Below are positions 34,470-44,037 of a stretch of DNA of 46,283 nucleotides, in pieces. Each line of letters begins with the position of its first letter. Positions within the stretch are counted from its first letter, which is position 1. The notes under the pieces are model-generated. The model saw nothing but the letters and a program-made list of their open reading frames with translations. It was not told where the DNA came from and did no database searches. The DNA is from Endozoicomonas sp. YOMI1 (GTDB lineage: Bacteria; Pseudomonadota; Gammaproteobacteria; Pseudomonadales; Endozoicomonadaceae): contig NZ_JAHHPM010000262.1 in assembly GCF_024606345.1 (NCBI RefSeq), positions 1 to 46,283 on the forward strand, given 5' to 3'. Made by a program: the position numbers and the translations under genes.

Positions 34470-35190
34470 ATGCATCCGCTAGCAAGTTCCATTGGTCAGC
34501 CCCCTGTACTGCAGCAGGATTCAGACAACTCTCCAATTTTTGCCTCTGGTGGATCCAATGGGGCAGTATATGAGTCTCCTGCCTGTGCACGCTATATCCC
34601 CAATCAACCGGTCTGCGGGGAGCCTCCAGAGCTGCCTTTGGATGAACACCTGATCACTGCTCTAACCTCTTGTGTCGTAAAAACAGAGCCTGAACAACCA
34701 ACAGTAAAGTTTCAGGAAAATGATTTATTACTCCTTTATCCCTGTAATTCTCGTGTCAGAGGCACTCCCGGTCTCGACTTGAAGATTAATCCAGAAAAAC
34801 TTAAAAACAGGCTTGATTATCACATAACTGAATTTTTGAGAACTTAACGATTTTATTATTAAAGAGAATATTCCCCTGCGCATTGTCTGGAGCGAAGACG
34901 ACAAAGAATTTCACGAATTTTTTAAAAAGGAGTGCATGCCCCTGCGCAATGGCTGGAGCATGGACGAAATAGAGATCATACAGCGTTGGCTGAATCAGGA
35001 ACTGATGTGGTGTCAGAACTATCCTGACAATGACCGGATGAAGAAATACATTAAAACTTGCCATTATGGCATATTAAAAGCCGGTTGTGTGACGGTCTGC
35101 GATCGATGTCGATACCGTGTTATTGAAAACTGGCAAATGTATGAACGCTTTAAACTGCTTATGAGGAGTCAGAAGAGGAAATTGTCATAA
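34470..35190 (+). pseudogene. Decayed paralogue of the 33363-34274 gene
   Basis: The first 125 codons (34470-34847) match the N-terminal part of the upstream gene (MHPLASSIGQP...; VKTEPE..TVKFQENDLLLLYP; PEKLKNRL) and then stop. In the next frame, 34840-35190 matches its C-terminus (KKECMPLRNGWSMDEIEIIQ; CHYGILKAGCVTVCDRCRYR). About 100 middle codons are lost and the frame is shifted by one. At 34870-34960 a short block (IPLRIVWSEDD, then MPLRNGWSMDE) is duplicated. The start and N-terminal frame could still make a 125-residue product. Confidence 0.8.
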
Positions 35191-35974
35191 CACAGCCATT
35201 TTTTCAGGTGGCTTAACGTTTGAATTTTTCATAAGATCCCAAAGTAGCAATGGCGAACCCTGTTCAAAAAGGGTGATAGAGCTTGGTTAGACTTACTGCC
35301 TCTCTGATTTTTGGAGCAGGGATTGCCTTAAAAAAGCAGGTTGTCTTGATTATAAAAGCTTGTACCATAGAGCCTAAATAAAAATATTGTTTAATTACAG
35401 TCCTTTACAGGCGTGATATGGGAAGTGTAAAAAATCCAATAAACGACATTTATAGTATTTTGAAATTGGCGATTTCATTTTTTTTCAGCATGTTGTTTAA
35501 TGGTTTTTTAGAACTATACTCTATAAACCATTATTGTCAGACTTAGAGTGTTCTGCGTGGGATGATTTGCCATAGTATTTCTATGGCTTGAGGTGTTGGG
35601 TTTGCAGTTATGTGTATGTTAAGCAGTTTGGCTTGGTCTCAATACTGATTGCATATCTGCACTTGATTAGATGTAGTGGGGTTTTTCAGGTCAGATAAAT
35701 ATAAGCACTATCGCTTCCTCTCAATAAATCCATCTGTGTTTTACCTGCGTAAATGACACAAAGGGGCTTTATCATGGGGTGGAGACGATGAATGTTGGTA
35801 ACAATACGAGACCATTGGACAGGTCAGTATCATGACACAGGCATCCGGGCGAAATACGGCTCCGTTGGCAGTCTCACCTCTGAGAAGTGAAGTAAAGCAG
35901 CAGAACAAGTCTGCACAATAATAATAAGAAGTTTCCGCTGCGATCGGCGGATAGTCAGGGGATGTAAGGGAATA
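35191..35974. other. Spacer before the cox operon
   Basis: About 780 bp with no convincing gene. It holds a possible promoter at 35493-35520 and two tiny frames before coxB: 35788 onward (15 codons, GGAG upstream) and 35832-35921 (29 codons). These could be leader peptides or chance. An AT-rich tract lies at 35380-35540. Confidence 0.4.
35493..35532 (+). promoter_or_regulatory. Possible cox promoter inside a hairpin
   Basis: TTGTTT (35493-35498) and TATACT (35515-35520) are 16 bp apart. The same bases form an inverted repeat, AATGGTTT...TAGA (35499-35512) with TCTA...AAACCATT (35520-35532). It is about 450 bp before coxB, far for a promoter, so it may instead be a terminator-like hairpin. 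Confidence 0.25.
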
Positions 35975-37162
35975 ATGATGCAGCAGGCGAAATCTCTTTT
36001 TCTTCTTCTTGCGGGACTGGCTGTAACGGGTATTAGCCGTGCTGCATGGGAAGTCAATATGACCGAAGGTGTGACGGCCGTCAGCCGGAATATCTACGGA
36101 CTCCACATGACCATATTGATGATCTGTGTCGTGATCGGCCTGATCGTCTTCGGTGTCATGTTTTATTCTATTTTCAAGCACCGTAAATCCAAGGGTGCAG
36201 TAGCTCACCAGTTTCATGAAAGCACACTGGTTGAGATTGTATGGACATCCATTCCTTTTCTGATACTGGTGTTAATGGCCATTCCGGCGACCAAAACGCT
36301 GGTGGAAATTTACAATACTGACGAGGCTGATATTGATATCAAAATTACCGGTTATCAATGGAAGTGGCAGTATGAGTATGTTGGAGAAGATGTCTCTTTT
36401 TTCAGCAACCTCAGTACGCCTCGGGAACAGATCCTGAATGTTCGGGACAAGAATCCCAATTACCTTCTGGAAGTGGATGAGCCGCTGGTGATTCCTGTTG
36501 ATAAAAAGGTTCGCTTTCTGGTGACCGCTGCTGATGTTATTCATTCCTGGTGGGTGCCTGCCCTGGCAGTAAAGCGTGACGCCATTCCCGGATTTATTAA
36601 CGAAGCCTGGACCAATATTGAAGTGCCCGGTACCTACCGTGGGCAGTGTGCAGAACTGTGTGGTAAGGATCATGGTTACATGCCCATTGTTGTTGAGGCC
36701 AAGTCACAGGAAGACTATGACGCCTGGTTGCAGGCGAAAAAAGCCGCAGCAGGAAAAGAGCGTGAGCTGACGGATAAATCATGGACCATGGCGGAATTGA
36801 TGGACAGAGGTGAGCAGGCCTACAACAAAGCTTGTGCGGTATGTCACCAGCCCAACGGTGCCGGCATGCCACCGATCTTCCCGGCGCTGAAAGGCAGCCC
36901 GATGGCCACTGAAGCGGATCAGATCGGAGCACATGTCGATATCGTTATGAACGGTAAGAAGGGTTCGGCAATGCAGGCCTTTGCCAGTCAGTTGAATGAG
37001 GTGGACCTTGCTGCCGTGATCACTTATGAGCGAAATGCCTGGGGCAATAACACCGGTGAAATGGTGACCCCTAAAGAGATTGTGGAGTACAAGAAAACTG
37101 GCGAATATGTAGAAGATCCGGCCAAGCAGACCATGCCCGATAACCAACAGGCGAGCCGGTAA
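35975..37162 (+). CDS. coxB: Cytochrome c oxidase subunit II with fused cytochrome c
   Basis: A 395-residue subunit II of an aa3-type oxidase. It has a signal sequence (about 1-23), two TM helices (about 45-65 and 83-102) and a periplasmic CuA domain. The CuA ligands are in CAELCGKDHGYM (C225, C229) and the earlier HSWWVPAL. A C-terminal cytochrome c domain carries the heme motif CAVCH (287-291) and a later Met in MQAFASQL. The fusion lets electrons pass straight from the attached cytochrome to CuA. Pseudomonas cox operons have a similar subunit. It is the first gene of the operon, 11 bp before ctaD. Confidence 0.95.
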   Translation: MMQQAKSLFLLLAGLAVTGISRAAWEVNMTEGVTAVSRNIYGLHMTILMICVVIGLIVFGVMFYSIFKHRKSKGAVAHQFHESTLVEIVWTSIPFLILVLMAIPATKTLVEIYNTDEADIDIKITGYQWKWQYEYVGEDVSFFSNLSTPREQILNVRDKNPNYLLEVDEPLVIPVDKKVRFLVTAADVIHSWWVPALAVKRDAIPGFINEAWTNIEVPGTYRGQCAELCGKDHGYMPIVVEAKSQEDYDAWLQAKKAAAGKERELTDKSWTMAELMDRGEQAYNKACAVCHQPNGAGMPPIFPALKGSPMATEADQIGAHVDIVMNGKKGSAMQAFASQLNEVDLAAVITYERNAWGNNTGEMVTPKEIVEYKKTGEYVEDPAKQTMPDNQQASR

Positions 37163-37173
37163 GGAGAGTAGAT

Positions 37174-38766
37174 ATGACTTCGGTAACAGATACTGCTTCT
37201 TCACTAGATCAGGAGCATCATCACGGGCCTGCCAAAGGGTTGATGCGTTGGGTTCTGACCACCAACCATAAAGACATTGGCTCCATGTACCTGTGGTTCA
37301 GCTTCATTATGTTTCTGACCGGTGGGGCCATGGCCATGATCATTCGGGCAGAACTGTTCCAGCCAGGACTGCAAATTGTCGAGCCGGCTTTTTTCAACCA
37401 GATGACCACCATGCACGGTTTGATCATGGTATTTGGTGCCGTTATGCCGGCTTTTGTCGGGTTGGCTAACTGGATGATTCCCATGATGATCGGGGCACCG
37501 GATATGGCCATGCCCCGGATGAACAACTGGAGCTTCTGGATTCTGCCCTTTGCTGCCGTGATGCTGGTGAGCACCTTGTTTATGGAAGGTGGCGGGCCTA
37601 ACTTCGGCTGGACCTTTTATGCGCCACTATCAACAGACTATTCACCGCCTTCAACGACATTTTTCATCTTTGCCATCCATATGCTTGGGGTTTCTTCCAT
37701 CATGGGGGCGATTAATATCATCGCGACCATCCTGAACCTGAGAGCCCCCGGGATGACCATGATGAAAATGCCCATGTTTGTCTGGACCTGGCTGATCACG
37801 GCTTATCTGCTGATTGCGGTAATGCCGGTGCTGGCGGGTGCAGTAACCATGATGTTGATGGACATCCATTTTGGTACCAGTTTCTTCAATGCCGGTGGTG
37901 GTGGTGATCCGGTACTGTTCCAGCATATTTTCTGGTTCTTCGGGCATCCGGAAGTTTACATCATGATTCTCCCCTCTTTCGGGATTGTCTCTGCCATTAT
38001 TCCGGCATTTGCCCGCAAGCCGCTGTTTGGGTATACCTCCATGGTGTATGCCACCGCCAGTATCGCCTTTCTGTCGTTTATTGTCTGGGCGCATCATATG
38101 TTTACGGTGGGCATCCCGCTGATTGGTGAGCTGTTCTTTATGTACGCCACCATGCTGATTGCGGTACCCACCGGGGTGAAGATATTCAACTGGGTGACCA
38201 CTATGTTCCGTGGTTCCATGACCTTTGAAACCCCAATGCTGTTCTCCACGGCGTTTGTGGTGCTCTTTACCATTGGTGGTTTCTCAGGGTTGATGCTGTC
38301 AATTGCTCCTGCTGACTTCCAATATCACGACACCTATTTCGTGGTGGCTCATTTCCATTATGTACTGGTACCCGGCGCGATCTTTGCCATCTTTGCTGCC
38401 TGCTACTACTGGTTGCCCAAGTGGACTGGCTATATGTATGACGAGACGCTGGCTAAAGTGCATTTCTGGATGTCCTTTATCGGGATGAACCTGACATTCT
38501 TCCCAATGCACTTTGTCGGGCTGGCTGGCATGCCACGCAGAATTCCTGACTACGCACTGCAGTTTGCTAACTTCAATGAAATGTCCAGTATTGGTGGTTT
38601 TATGTTTGGAACCACGCAATTGCTGTTCCTCTTTATCGTGATCAAATGCATCAGGGGAGGAGCAAAAGTTGAGGCCAAGCCCTGGGAAGGTGCTGAAGGG
38701 TTAGAGTGGAATGTGCCATCACCAGCGCCCTATCACACCTTCACCACACCACCGGATGTGAAGTAA
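37174..38766 (+). CDS. ctaD: Cytochrome c oxidase subunit I
   Basis: The catalytic subunit, 530 residues and 12 TM helices, carrying low-spin heme a and the heme a3-CuB site. Visible signatures are WVLTTNHKDIGSMYLWFSF, the CuB/Tyr region FFGHPEVYIMILPSFGIVS, WAHHMFTVG and the two-His block HDTYFVVAHFHYVL. The HPEVY segment marks an A-type heme-copper oxidase with the cross-linked Tyr. It ends just before ctaG with a 15-bp gap. Confidence 0.97.
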   Translation: MTSVTDTASSLDQEHHHGPAKGLMRWVLTTNHKDIGSMYLWFSFIMFLTGGAMAMIIRAELFQPGLQIVEPAFFNQMTTMHGLIMVFGAVMPAFVGLANWMIPMMIGAPDMAMPRMNNWSFWILPFAAVMLVSTLFMEGGGPNFGWTFYAPLSTDYSPPSTTFFIFAIHMLGVSSIMGAINIIATILNLRAPGMTMMKMPMFVWTWLITAYLLIAVMPVLAGAVTMMLMDIHFGTSFFNAGGGGDPVLFQHIFWFFGHPEVYIMILPSFGIVSAIIPAFARKPLFGYTSMVYATASIAFLSFIVWAHHMFTVGIPLIGELFFMYATMLIAVPTGVKIFNWVTTMFRGSMTFETPMLFSTAFVVLFTIGGFSGLMLSIAPADFQYHDTYFVVAHFHYVLVPGAIFAIFAACYYWLPKWTGYMYDETLAKVHFWMSFIGMNLTFFPMHFVGLAGMPRRIPDYALQFANFNEMSSIGGFMFGTTQLLFLFIVIKCIRGGAKVEAKPWEGAEGLEWNVPSPAPYHTFTTPPDVK

Positions 38767-38781
38767 ACGACAGGAGTCAGT

Positions 38782-39345
38782 ATGAGTGAACAGGATAGAG
38801 AGCAGCCTGAGTCTATTGAGCATTCAACTCGTCGTACTGTCATTCGCTCTACACTCGTAGCTTGTGGCATGTTCGCTTTTGGTTTTGCCATGGTGCCACT
38901 GTACAACGTGTTCTGTCAGGTGACTGGACTGAACGGCAAGACGGACCCTAATCCTTATATGTACAAGGCTGCAGAAGCTAAAGTGGATACCAGCCGTGAT
39001 ATCAAGGTGCAATTTGTGGCCACAAAGAATGCGGGCATGAGTTGGGATTTTTATCCCAGTACTCCTCAGGTAACCGTGCATCCCGGCGAACCGGGTCTGC
39101 TCAACTTTGTTGCGAAAAACCCTACAGGTAAAACAATAGTGGGCCAGGCCATTCCCAGTGTGACGCCATTTGAAGCCACCAACTTTCTGCATAAGGTCGA
39201 GTGTTTTTGTTTTACCACACAGACACTGCAGCCATGGGAAGAAAAGGTGATGCCGCTGCGGATTATCGTCGATCAGGAACTGCCGAAGCATATAAAAAAG
39301 TTAACCTTGTCTTATACGCTGTTTGATGTAACCCATTTGAACTGA
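38782..39345 (+). CDS. ctaG: Cytochrome c oxidase assembly factor CtaG (Cox11)
   Basis: A 187-residue membrane-anchored copper chaperone that delivers copper to the CuB site of subunit I. It has one N-terminal TM helix (about 18-40, VIRSTLVACGMFAFGFAMVP) and a periplasmic β-domain. The copper motif CFCF is in NFLHKVECFCFTTQTL. The length agrees with Cox11 in other proteobacteria. Gene order coxB-ctaD-ctaG-coxC is standard. Confidence 0.95.
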   Translation: MSEQDREQPESIEHSTRRTVIRSTLVACGMFAFGFAMVPLYNVFCQVTGLNGKTDPNPYMYKAAEAKVDTSRDIKVQFVATKNAGMSWDFYPSTPQVTVHPGEPGLLNFVAKNPTGKTIVGQAIPSVTPFEATNFLHKVECFCFTTQTLQPWEEKVMPLRIIVDQELPKHIKKLTLSYTLFDVTHLN

Positions 39346-39442
39346 ATTTTTTGGGCTTTGTTTTTTAAAGATTGTTTTTTAAAGATTGTTCGGGAGAAAA
39401 GGCGTACTCCCTGTCAGATCAGGAGAGGTGAAAGAAAGTATT

Positions 39443-40333
39443 ATGGCTACCGAAGGTACCTACTACGTTCCGGCCCAGAGTAAATGGCCAATCATTGCGT
39501 CTATTGGACTTTTTCTGACCCTTCTGGGTGCCGGCATGATGATGAATGACATGACCGCCGGTGTTAAGGACTCAAGTGCACACTATGTGTTTTACGCCGG
39601 TGGCCTGATTATGGCCTGGATGTTGTTTGGCTGGTTCGGCAATGTCATTCAGGAGTCCCGTGCCGGGCTTTACAGTGCGCAGATGGATCGGACATTCCGC
39701 TGGGGAATGTTCTGGTTTATTTTTTCAGAAGTGATGTTCTTCGCTGCACTGTTTGGAACCCTGTTCTATGTTCGGGTTCTGGCCGTCCCCTGGCTCGCTG
39801 GTGAAGGTGAAGGGGCGATGACCCACGAAATGCTCTGGCCAGACTTTACCGCGAGCTGGCCGCTGATGGTGAATCCGGACAATGACCTTTTTGTTGGCGC
39901 TGCCGATGTTGTCGATCCCTTTCACTTGCCACTGTTGAATACCCTTCTGCTGGTTGCTTCCAGTATCACACTGACACTGGCGCATCATGCACTGCGTGCT
40001 AATGATCGCTACAAGATAAAACTGTGGTTGATTCTGACGCTGGTACTTGGTACTGCATTCTTATTTTTCCAGGTTGAAGAGTACATTGAAGCCTATAATG
40101 AACTGGGTCTCACCCTCAGTGCTGGCATTTATGGCTCAACCTTCTTCCTGTTGACCGGTTTTCACGGTGCTCATGTGACCCTGGGAGCCATTATGCTGGC
40201 TGTGATGCTGGTGCGGGTTTATCAGGGGCATTTTGAGGCGGATAATCATTTTGCCTTTGAAGCCGCCAGCTGGTACTGGCACTTTGTAGACGTGGTATGG
40301 GTTGGACTGTTTATCTTCGTTTATCTGATTTAA
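39443..40333 (+). CDS. coxC: Cytochrome c oxidase subunit III
   Basis: A 296-residue membrane subunit with seven TM helices that stabilises the oxidase core. Signatures are FWFIFSEVMFFAALFGTLFYVR, LFFQVEEYIEAY, LLTGFHGAHVTLG and the C-terminal SWYWHFVDVVWVGLFIFVYL (20 residues). The start is ATG 39443, giving the family length. An upstream TTG (39386) would add 19 unlikely residues. The region before it holds a short direct repeat (tttttttaaagattg twice, 39358-39387). Confidence 0.95.
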   Translation: MATEGTYYVPAQSKWPIIASIGLFLTLLGAGMMMNDMTAGVKDSSAHYVFYAGGLIMAWMLFGWFGNVIQESRAGLYSAQMDRTFRWGMFWFIFSEVMFFAALFGTLFYVRVLAVPWLAGEGEGAMTHEMLWPDFTASWPLMVNPDNDLFVGAADVVDPFHLPLLNTLLLVASSITLTLAHHALRANDRYKIKLWLILTLVLGTAFLFFQVEEYIEAYNELGLTLSAGIYGSTFFLLTGFHGAHVTLGAIMLAVMLVRVYQGHFEADNHFAFEAASWYWHFVDVVWVGLFIFVYLI

Positions 40334-40343
40334 TGATTAATCA

Positions 40344-40559
40344 TTATCGATATAACCAGGGGGCCTGGCTGTGGATATCTCCATGGAGCCAGGCGGCGAC
40401 AATAATCACCATAATCAAAACGGTCAGACCGATACGAACTTTCAGGGAATTCAGCAGTTTTGGCGAACTCTTTTTCTCAGTCAGCAAATAATAAAAGCCA
40501 GTACCCAGACTGATAACCACGGCAATAAAAAGAACAATAACGACGAGTTTTATCCACAT
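40344..40559 (-). CDS. Twin-transmembrane protein (DUF2909-like), antisense in the cox operon
   Basis: A 71-residue protein with two TM helices (about 4-27 and 43-62) and a basic middle loop (TEKKSSPKLLNSLKVR). Small proteins of this family (DUF2909-like) lie at the same place, in reverse orientation, in Pseudomonas and related cox loci. It faces coxC across a 10-bp gap containing the palindrome AATGATTAATCATT. The function is unknown; a role in oxidase assembly is only suggested by position. Confidence 0.85.
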   Translation of the reverse strand: MWIKLVVIVLFIAVVISLGTGFYYLLTEKKSSPKLLNSLKVRIGLTVLIMVIIVAAWLHGDIHSQAPWLYR

Positions 40560-40577
40560 ATTCCTGGCTCAAGAAAG

Positions 40578-40586
40578 TTATCCACA
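40578..40586. promoter_or_regulatory. Perfect DnaA box in the cox spacer
   Basis: TTATCCACA lies in the 100-bp divergent spacer between the DUF2909-like gene and surf1, with a second partial site (TTTTCCACA, 40614-40622) nearby. Boxes outside oriC can titrate DnaA or tie expression to replication. Confidence 0.4.
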
Positions 40587-40661
40587 AGGAAAACTTCTGA
40601 GATGAACTCAGTTTTTTCCACACTTTCTGGGACACCATAGCATATAAAGACCGTTCACTTG

Positions 40662-41378
40662 ATGTTTGGATTCAGATTGAAGTTGACCCTGTTAGTGATT
40701 GCCATTCTGCCAGTGCTGGTGAGTCTGGGCTTCTGGCAACTGTCACGTTACGAGCAGAAGTTGATGCTGGAACAGGCTTATGAGTCCCGGCATGCCCTTG
40801 AGCCGTTGACCCTTTCCCGTATTCAACGTCACGAAGACCCTTTGTATTTGCCTTTTACAGTGAGCGGCCGGTTTGACCTGGATCGATACTTTCTGCTGGA
40901 TAATCAGGTTTTCCAGGGCGAGGTCGGGTATGAGCTGTTTATGCCGTTTCTGACCGATGACGGAGTGTGGTTGTTGATTGACCGGGGTTGGATTGTCGGC
41001 GGTGATCGGGAACGGCTGCCAGAGGTGATGACGGATCCGGGGCAGCTGATACTGACCGGCTTTGCGTATAAGCCCCTGGGTAAACCCTTTATGCTGGCGG
41101 AAGACATCTGGGACGAAGGCTGGCCTAAACGTATCCAGGCGTTTGACCCGCTGAAAATATCGGAAGCCATAGAGAGTGTGACCCCGGATTTTTTCATGGT
41201 ACTCAGGGCTGGTCAGCCAGGCGCTGAACAGATGCGCCCAATGGTGATTAATCTGAAATCAGAGAAGCACCTGGGCTATGCCTTTCAATGGTTTGCCATG
41301 GCACTGGTTCTGCTCTTGCTGTATGGGTTTCAGATGATTCGCGCAGGTAAGAACCACAAGAACAACCATGACGTGTGA
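40662..41378 (+). CDS. SURF1-family oxidase assembly protein
   Basis: A 238-residue SURF1/Shy1 homologue that helps insert heme A into subunit I. It has an N-terminal TM helix (LTLLVIAILPVLVSLGFWQLSRY, about 8-27), the family motif LGFWQLSRYEQK, a periplasmic domain with LIDRGWI, and a C-terminal TM helix (YAFQWFAMALVLLLLYGFQM). The ATG at 40662 is preferred over the TTG at 40659. The start of the second transcript in the cox locus probably lies just upstream. Confidence 0.92.
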   Translation: MFGFRLKLTLLVIAILPVLVSLGFWQLSRYEQKLMLEQAYESRHALEPLTLSRIQRHEDPLYLPFTVSGRFDLDRYFLLDNQVFQGEVGYELFMPFLTDDGVWLLIDRGWIVGGDRERLPEVMTDPGQLILTGFAYKPLGKPFMLAEDIWDEGWPKRIQAFDPLKISEAIESVTPDFFMVLRAGQPGAEQMRPMVINLKSEKHLGYAFQWFAMALVLLLLYGFQMIRAGKNHKNNHDV

Positions 41379-41385
41379 GGTGATC

Positions 41386-41970
41386 ATGACCAAGACAACC
41401 ACGAATAAAAACCGGCTGCAGCTTGCCCTTGTCATTCTGATCCCAGCCATTGCCATGGGGTTAGCCTGGGTTATGTACTTTACCGGGGTATGGATACCTG
41501 AAGGAAGGACCAATAAGGGCGAGCTTTTATTACCACCGGCCCAGTTTTCCGCACTGCATCTTCAGGATGGTGAAAAAAGTGTAGATGCAACAGAAACAGA
41601 GGGCCTCTGGCGAGTTGTGGTGTTTGGCAGTACCCGTTGTGAAGAGTCTGAGTGCGTAGCAAGCCTGTATAAAACCCGTCAGGTGCATATTGCCCTGGGA
41701 AAAGAGTCTGAACGGGTGACCCGATTTTATATTGCACCGGAAAAACCGGTGCCCTCCTCTGAACTTGAAACCGAGCATCCGGGAATTTACTGGCTAAACG
41801 CCGACAAAAACCATGTGCAAGCAGCGCTCGGTCTGAAACATTGGCCAGAAAACCGTATTTTTATCATTGATCCGCTGGGTAATCTGATCATGGGATACCA
41901 GGTTAATCAGCCTGGTGGTGATGTGCTGAAAGATCTGCAAAAACTGCTGAAAGCGTCCAATATCGGTTAA
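41386..41970 (+). CDS. Cox-associated membrane-anchored protein (thioredoxin-like)
   Basis: A 194-residue protein between surf1 and ctaA, as in Pseudomonas cox loci. One TM helix (about 12-35, LALVILIPAIAMGLAWVMYF) anchors a periplasmic domain with FGSTRCEESECVASLY, resembling a SCO/thioredoxin active-site loop with CxxxxC spacing, and FIIDPLGNLIMGY, a thioredoxin-fold block. The ATG at 41386 follows AGGTG. A copper-handling or redox role in oxidase assembly is inferred. Confidence 0.85.
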   Translation: MTKTTTNKNRLQLALVILIPAIAMGLAWVMYFTGVWIPEGRTNKGELLLPPAQFSALHLQDGEKSVDATETEGLWRVVVFGSTRCEESECVASLYKTRQVHIALGKESERVTRFYIAPEKPVPSSELETEHPGIYWLNADKNHVQAALGLKHWPENRIFIIDPLGNLIMGYQVNQPGGDVLKDLQKLLKASNIG

Positions 41971-42069
41971 TGGGTACTAAATGATTATTGAATCATTGGT
42001 TTTGTTTAATGTGGTATTTTTTGGTTAAAAAAAGGGTTGGTAATGGGTAGTCAACTCACTGGAGCGGTG

Positions 42070-43122
42070 ATGAAGAAAAAAGGATTTTATCTGGCTCTGA
42101 TCGCAACGTTGCTGGCGAGCATCGTGGTTGGTGTGGGTGCCTATACCAGGCTGGTGCATGCCGGGTTGGGTTGCCCTGACTGGCCGGGCTGTTATGGTTT
42201 TCTGACCGTGCCGGATACTCAGCAGGAGATTGCCCATGCCGAGTCACTCTTTCCGGATGCTCCGGTTGAAGTTGATAAGGGCTGGGCAGAGATGATCCAC
42301 CGTTATGTGGCGGGCACCCTGATGCTCCTGGTGTTGATGATTGTTATTCAGGCATTCAGAAACCGGCGTGAGCCGGGTCAACCGTTCAAGCTGCCCATTC
42401 TGATCTTTGCATTGATTACCCTGCAAGCTGCTTTTGGTATGTGGACCGTCACGCTCAAGCTGTGGCCTCAGGTTGTTACTGCTCATTTGCTGGGCGGTTT
42501 TGCCACCTTCAGTTTGTTGTTTCTCTTAACGTTGAGGTTGTCCGGCGTGCATCGCGAAAAAGTGCCGGATAAGCCGTTCTTGTTCCTGAAGTGGCTGGCA
42601 GTATTCAGTCTGGTGTTGGTGGTTGGTCAGGTCAGTCTGGGTGGTTGGACCAGCTCTAACTATGCAGCGCTTGCCTGTCCTGATCTGCCAATGTGTCAGG
42701 GGCAATGGCTGCCACCCATGAATTTTGCAGAGGGGTTCGATATTGGGCAGGATATTGGTCCGAATTATCTGGGCGGGCAGCTGCATGCTGAAGCCAGAAC
42801 CGCCATACATTTTGCCCATAGAGTGGGGGCAATACTGATAGTGATATTGCTAACGTTGCAAATGCTTATTGCGCTTAAGGTGTCATTCAGGGTTGGCGGT
42901 TCTGTTGGGTCAACGGTTCGAAAACTGATGCTGCTGGTTATGGTCATGTTGACGATTCAGGTGGGTCTTGGCCTGAGCAATATCATCTGGAGCCTGCCGT
43001 TGACTATTGCCGTAGCCCATAATCTGGGTGGTGCCTTGTTGTTGTTATCACTGGTGGCCTATAACTACTTCTTATTCGGCGGTGGTTTTGTGAAGAGCAG
43101 TTTGAAGGAAAGCGAGGGCTGA
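42070..43122 (+). CDS. ctaA: Heme A synthase (CtaA/COX15)
   Basis: A 350-residue membrane enzyme that oxidises the heme O methyl group to a formyl group, giving heme A. There are eight TM helices. Signatures are AYTRLVHAGLGCPDWPGC, the heme ligand region EMIHRYVAG, SLGGWTSSNYAALACPDLPMC and the second-half HFAHRVGA. The ATG at 42070 has GGAG five bases before it. The longer TTG/ATG starts at 42037/42043 lack this. ctaB follows by 3 bp. Confidence 0.94.
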   Translation: MKKKGFYLALIATLLASIVVGVGAYTRLVHAGLGCPDWPGCYGFLTVPDTQQEIAHAESLFPDAPVEVDKGWAEMIHRYVAGTLMLLVLMIVIQAFRNRREPGQPFKLPILIFALITLQAAFGMWTVTLKLWPQVVTAHLLGGFATFSLLFLLTLRLSGVHREKVPDKPFLFLKWLAVFSLVLVVGQVSLGGWTSSNYAALACPDLPMCQGQWLPPMNFAEGFDIGQDIGPNYLGGQLHAEARTAIHFAHRVGAILIVILLTLQMLIALKVSFRVGGSVGSTVRKLMLLVMVMLTIQVGLGLSNIIWSLPLTIAVAHNLGGALLLLSLVAYNYFLFGGGFVKSSLKESEG

Positions 43123-43125
43123 AGC

Positions 43126-44028
43126 ATGAGTCAAAGTAGTGTATTACCGGCAGGGAGTGCCCACTGGCGGGATTATCTTGAGCTGACCAAGCCAAAGGTT
43201 GTCGCACTGATGATCCTAACGTCGGTTATTGGTATGTATCTGGCGACACCCGGTTGGGTGCCTCTGGATATTCTGTTCTTTGGTAACCTGGGCATTGCTC
43301 TCTGTGCCGGTGCTGCAGCGGTGATTAATCATGTGGTTGACCGACAGATCGATACGGTGATGGCGAGAACCCATAATCGACCGGTGGCCACCGGTCGGGT
43401 TGAACCGCTCCAGGCGGTCATTTTCGCCTTTATTATTGGTTCACTGGGCATGGCCATGCTGTTTGTGCTGGTTAACCCTCTGACCGCCTGGTTAACGTTT
43501 GCATCCCTGATGGGTTATGCGGTGGTTTATACGCTGATTCTTAAACGGGCAACGCCACAGAATATTGTTATTGGTGGTTTGGCCGGGGCGGCCCCTCCCC
43601 TGCTCGGCTGGACTGCCGTAACCGGACAGTTTGAAGGCCATGGCCTTTTGCTGGTACTGATTATTTTTGCCTGGACGCCTCCTCACTTCTGGGCTTTGGC
43701 TATTCATCGCAAGGAGGAATACGCCAAAGCGGATGTTCCCATGTTGCCAGTAACCCATGGTGAGGCTTACACCAAACTTCATATTCTGCTCTATACCATC
43801 ATCATGTTTGTGGTCACCTTGCTGCCATTCCTGACGGGTATGAGTGGGGTGATCTATCTGTTGGGTGCAACCATTCTGGGAGTTCGCTTTTTGTACTGGT
43901 CCATTGTTCTGCTTCGTGACAGCAGACCTCATGCTGCCATCAAGACTTTCAAGTTTTCGATTACCTATTTGATGCTGTTGTTTGTGGTGTTACTGGTGGA
44001 CCATTATTCATTTTATCTCTGGGTGTAA
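43126..44028 (+). CDS. ctaB: Protoheme IX farnesyltransferase (heme O synthase)
   Basis: A 300-residue UbiA-family prenyltransferase, cyoE/ctaB type. It adds a farnesyl group to protoheme to make heme O, the substrate of CtaA. Motifs are the signature [20 protein letters not shown] and the Asp-rich site [21 protein letters not shown] (quoted in part), plus the second DXXXD-like block at [16 protein letters not shown]. There are about nine TM helices. The heme O and heme A genes lie next to the oxidase they supply. Confidence 0.96.
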   Translation: MSQSSVLPAGSAHWRDYLELTKPKVVALMILTSVIGMYLATPGWVPLDILFFGNLGIALCAGAAAVINHVVDRQIDTVMARTHNRPVATGRVEPLQAVIFAFIIGSLGMAMLFVLVNPLTAWLTFASLMGYAVVYTLILKRATPQNIVIGGLAGAAPPLLGWTAVTGQFEGHGLLLVLIIFAWTPPHFWALAIHRKEEYAKADVPMLPVTHGEAYTKLHILLYTIIMFVVTLLPFLTGMSGVIYLLGATILGVRFLYWSIVLLRDSRPHAAIKTFKFSITYLMLLFVVLLVDHYSFYLWV

Positions 44029-44037
44029 GGAGTCCCT

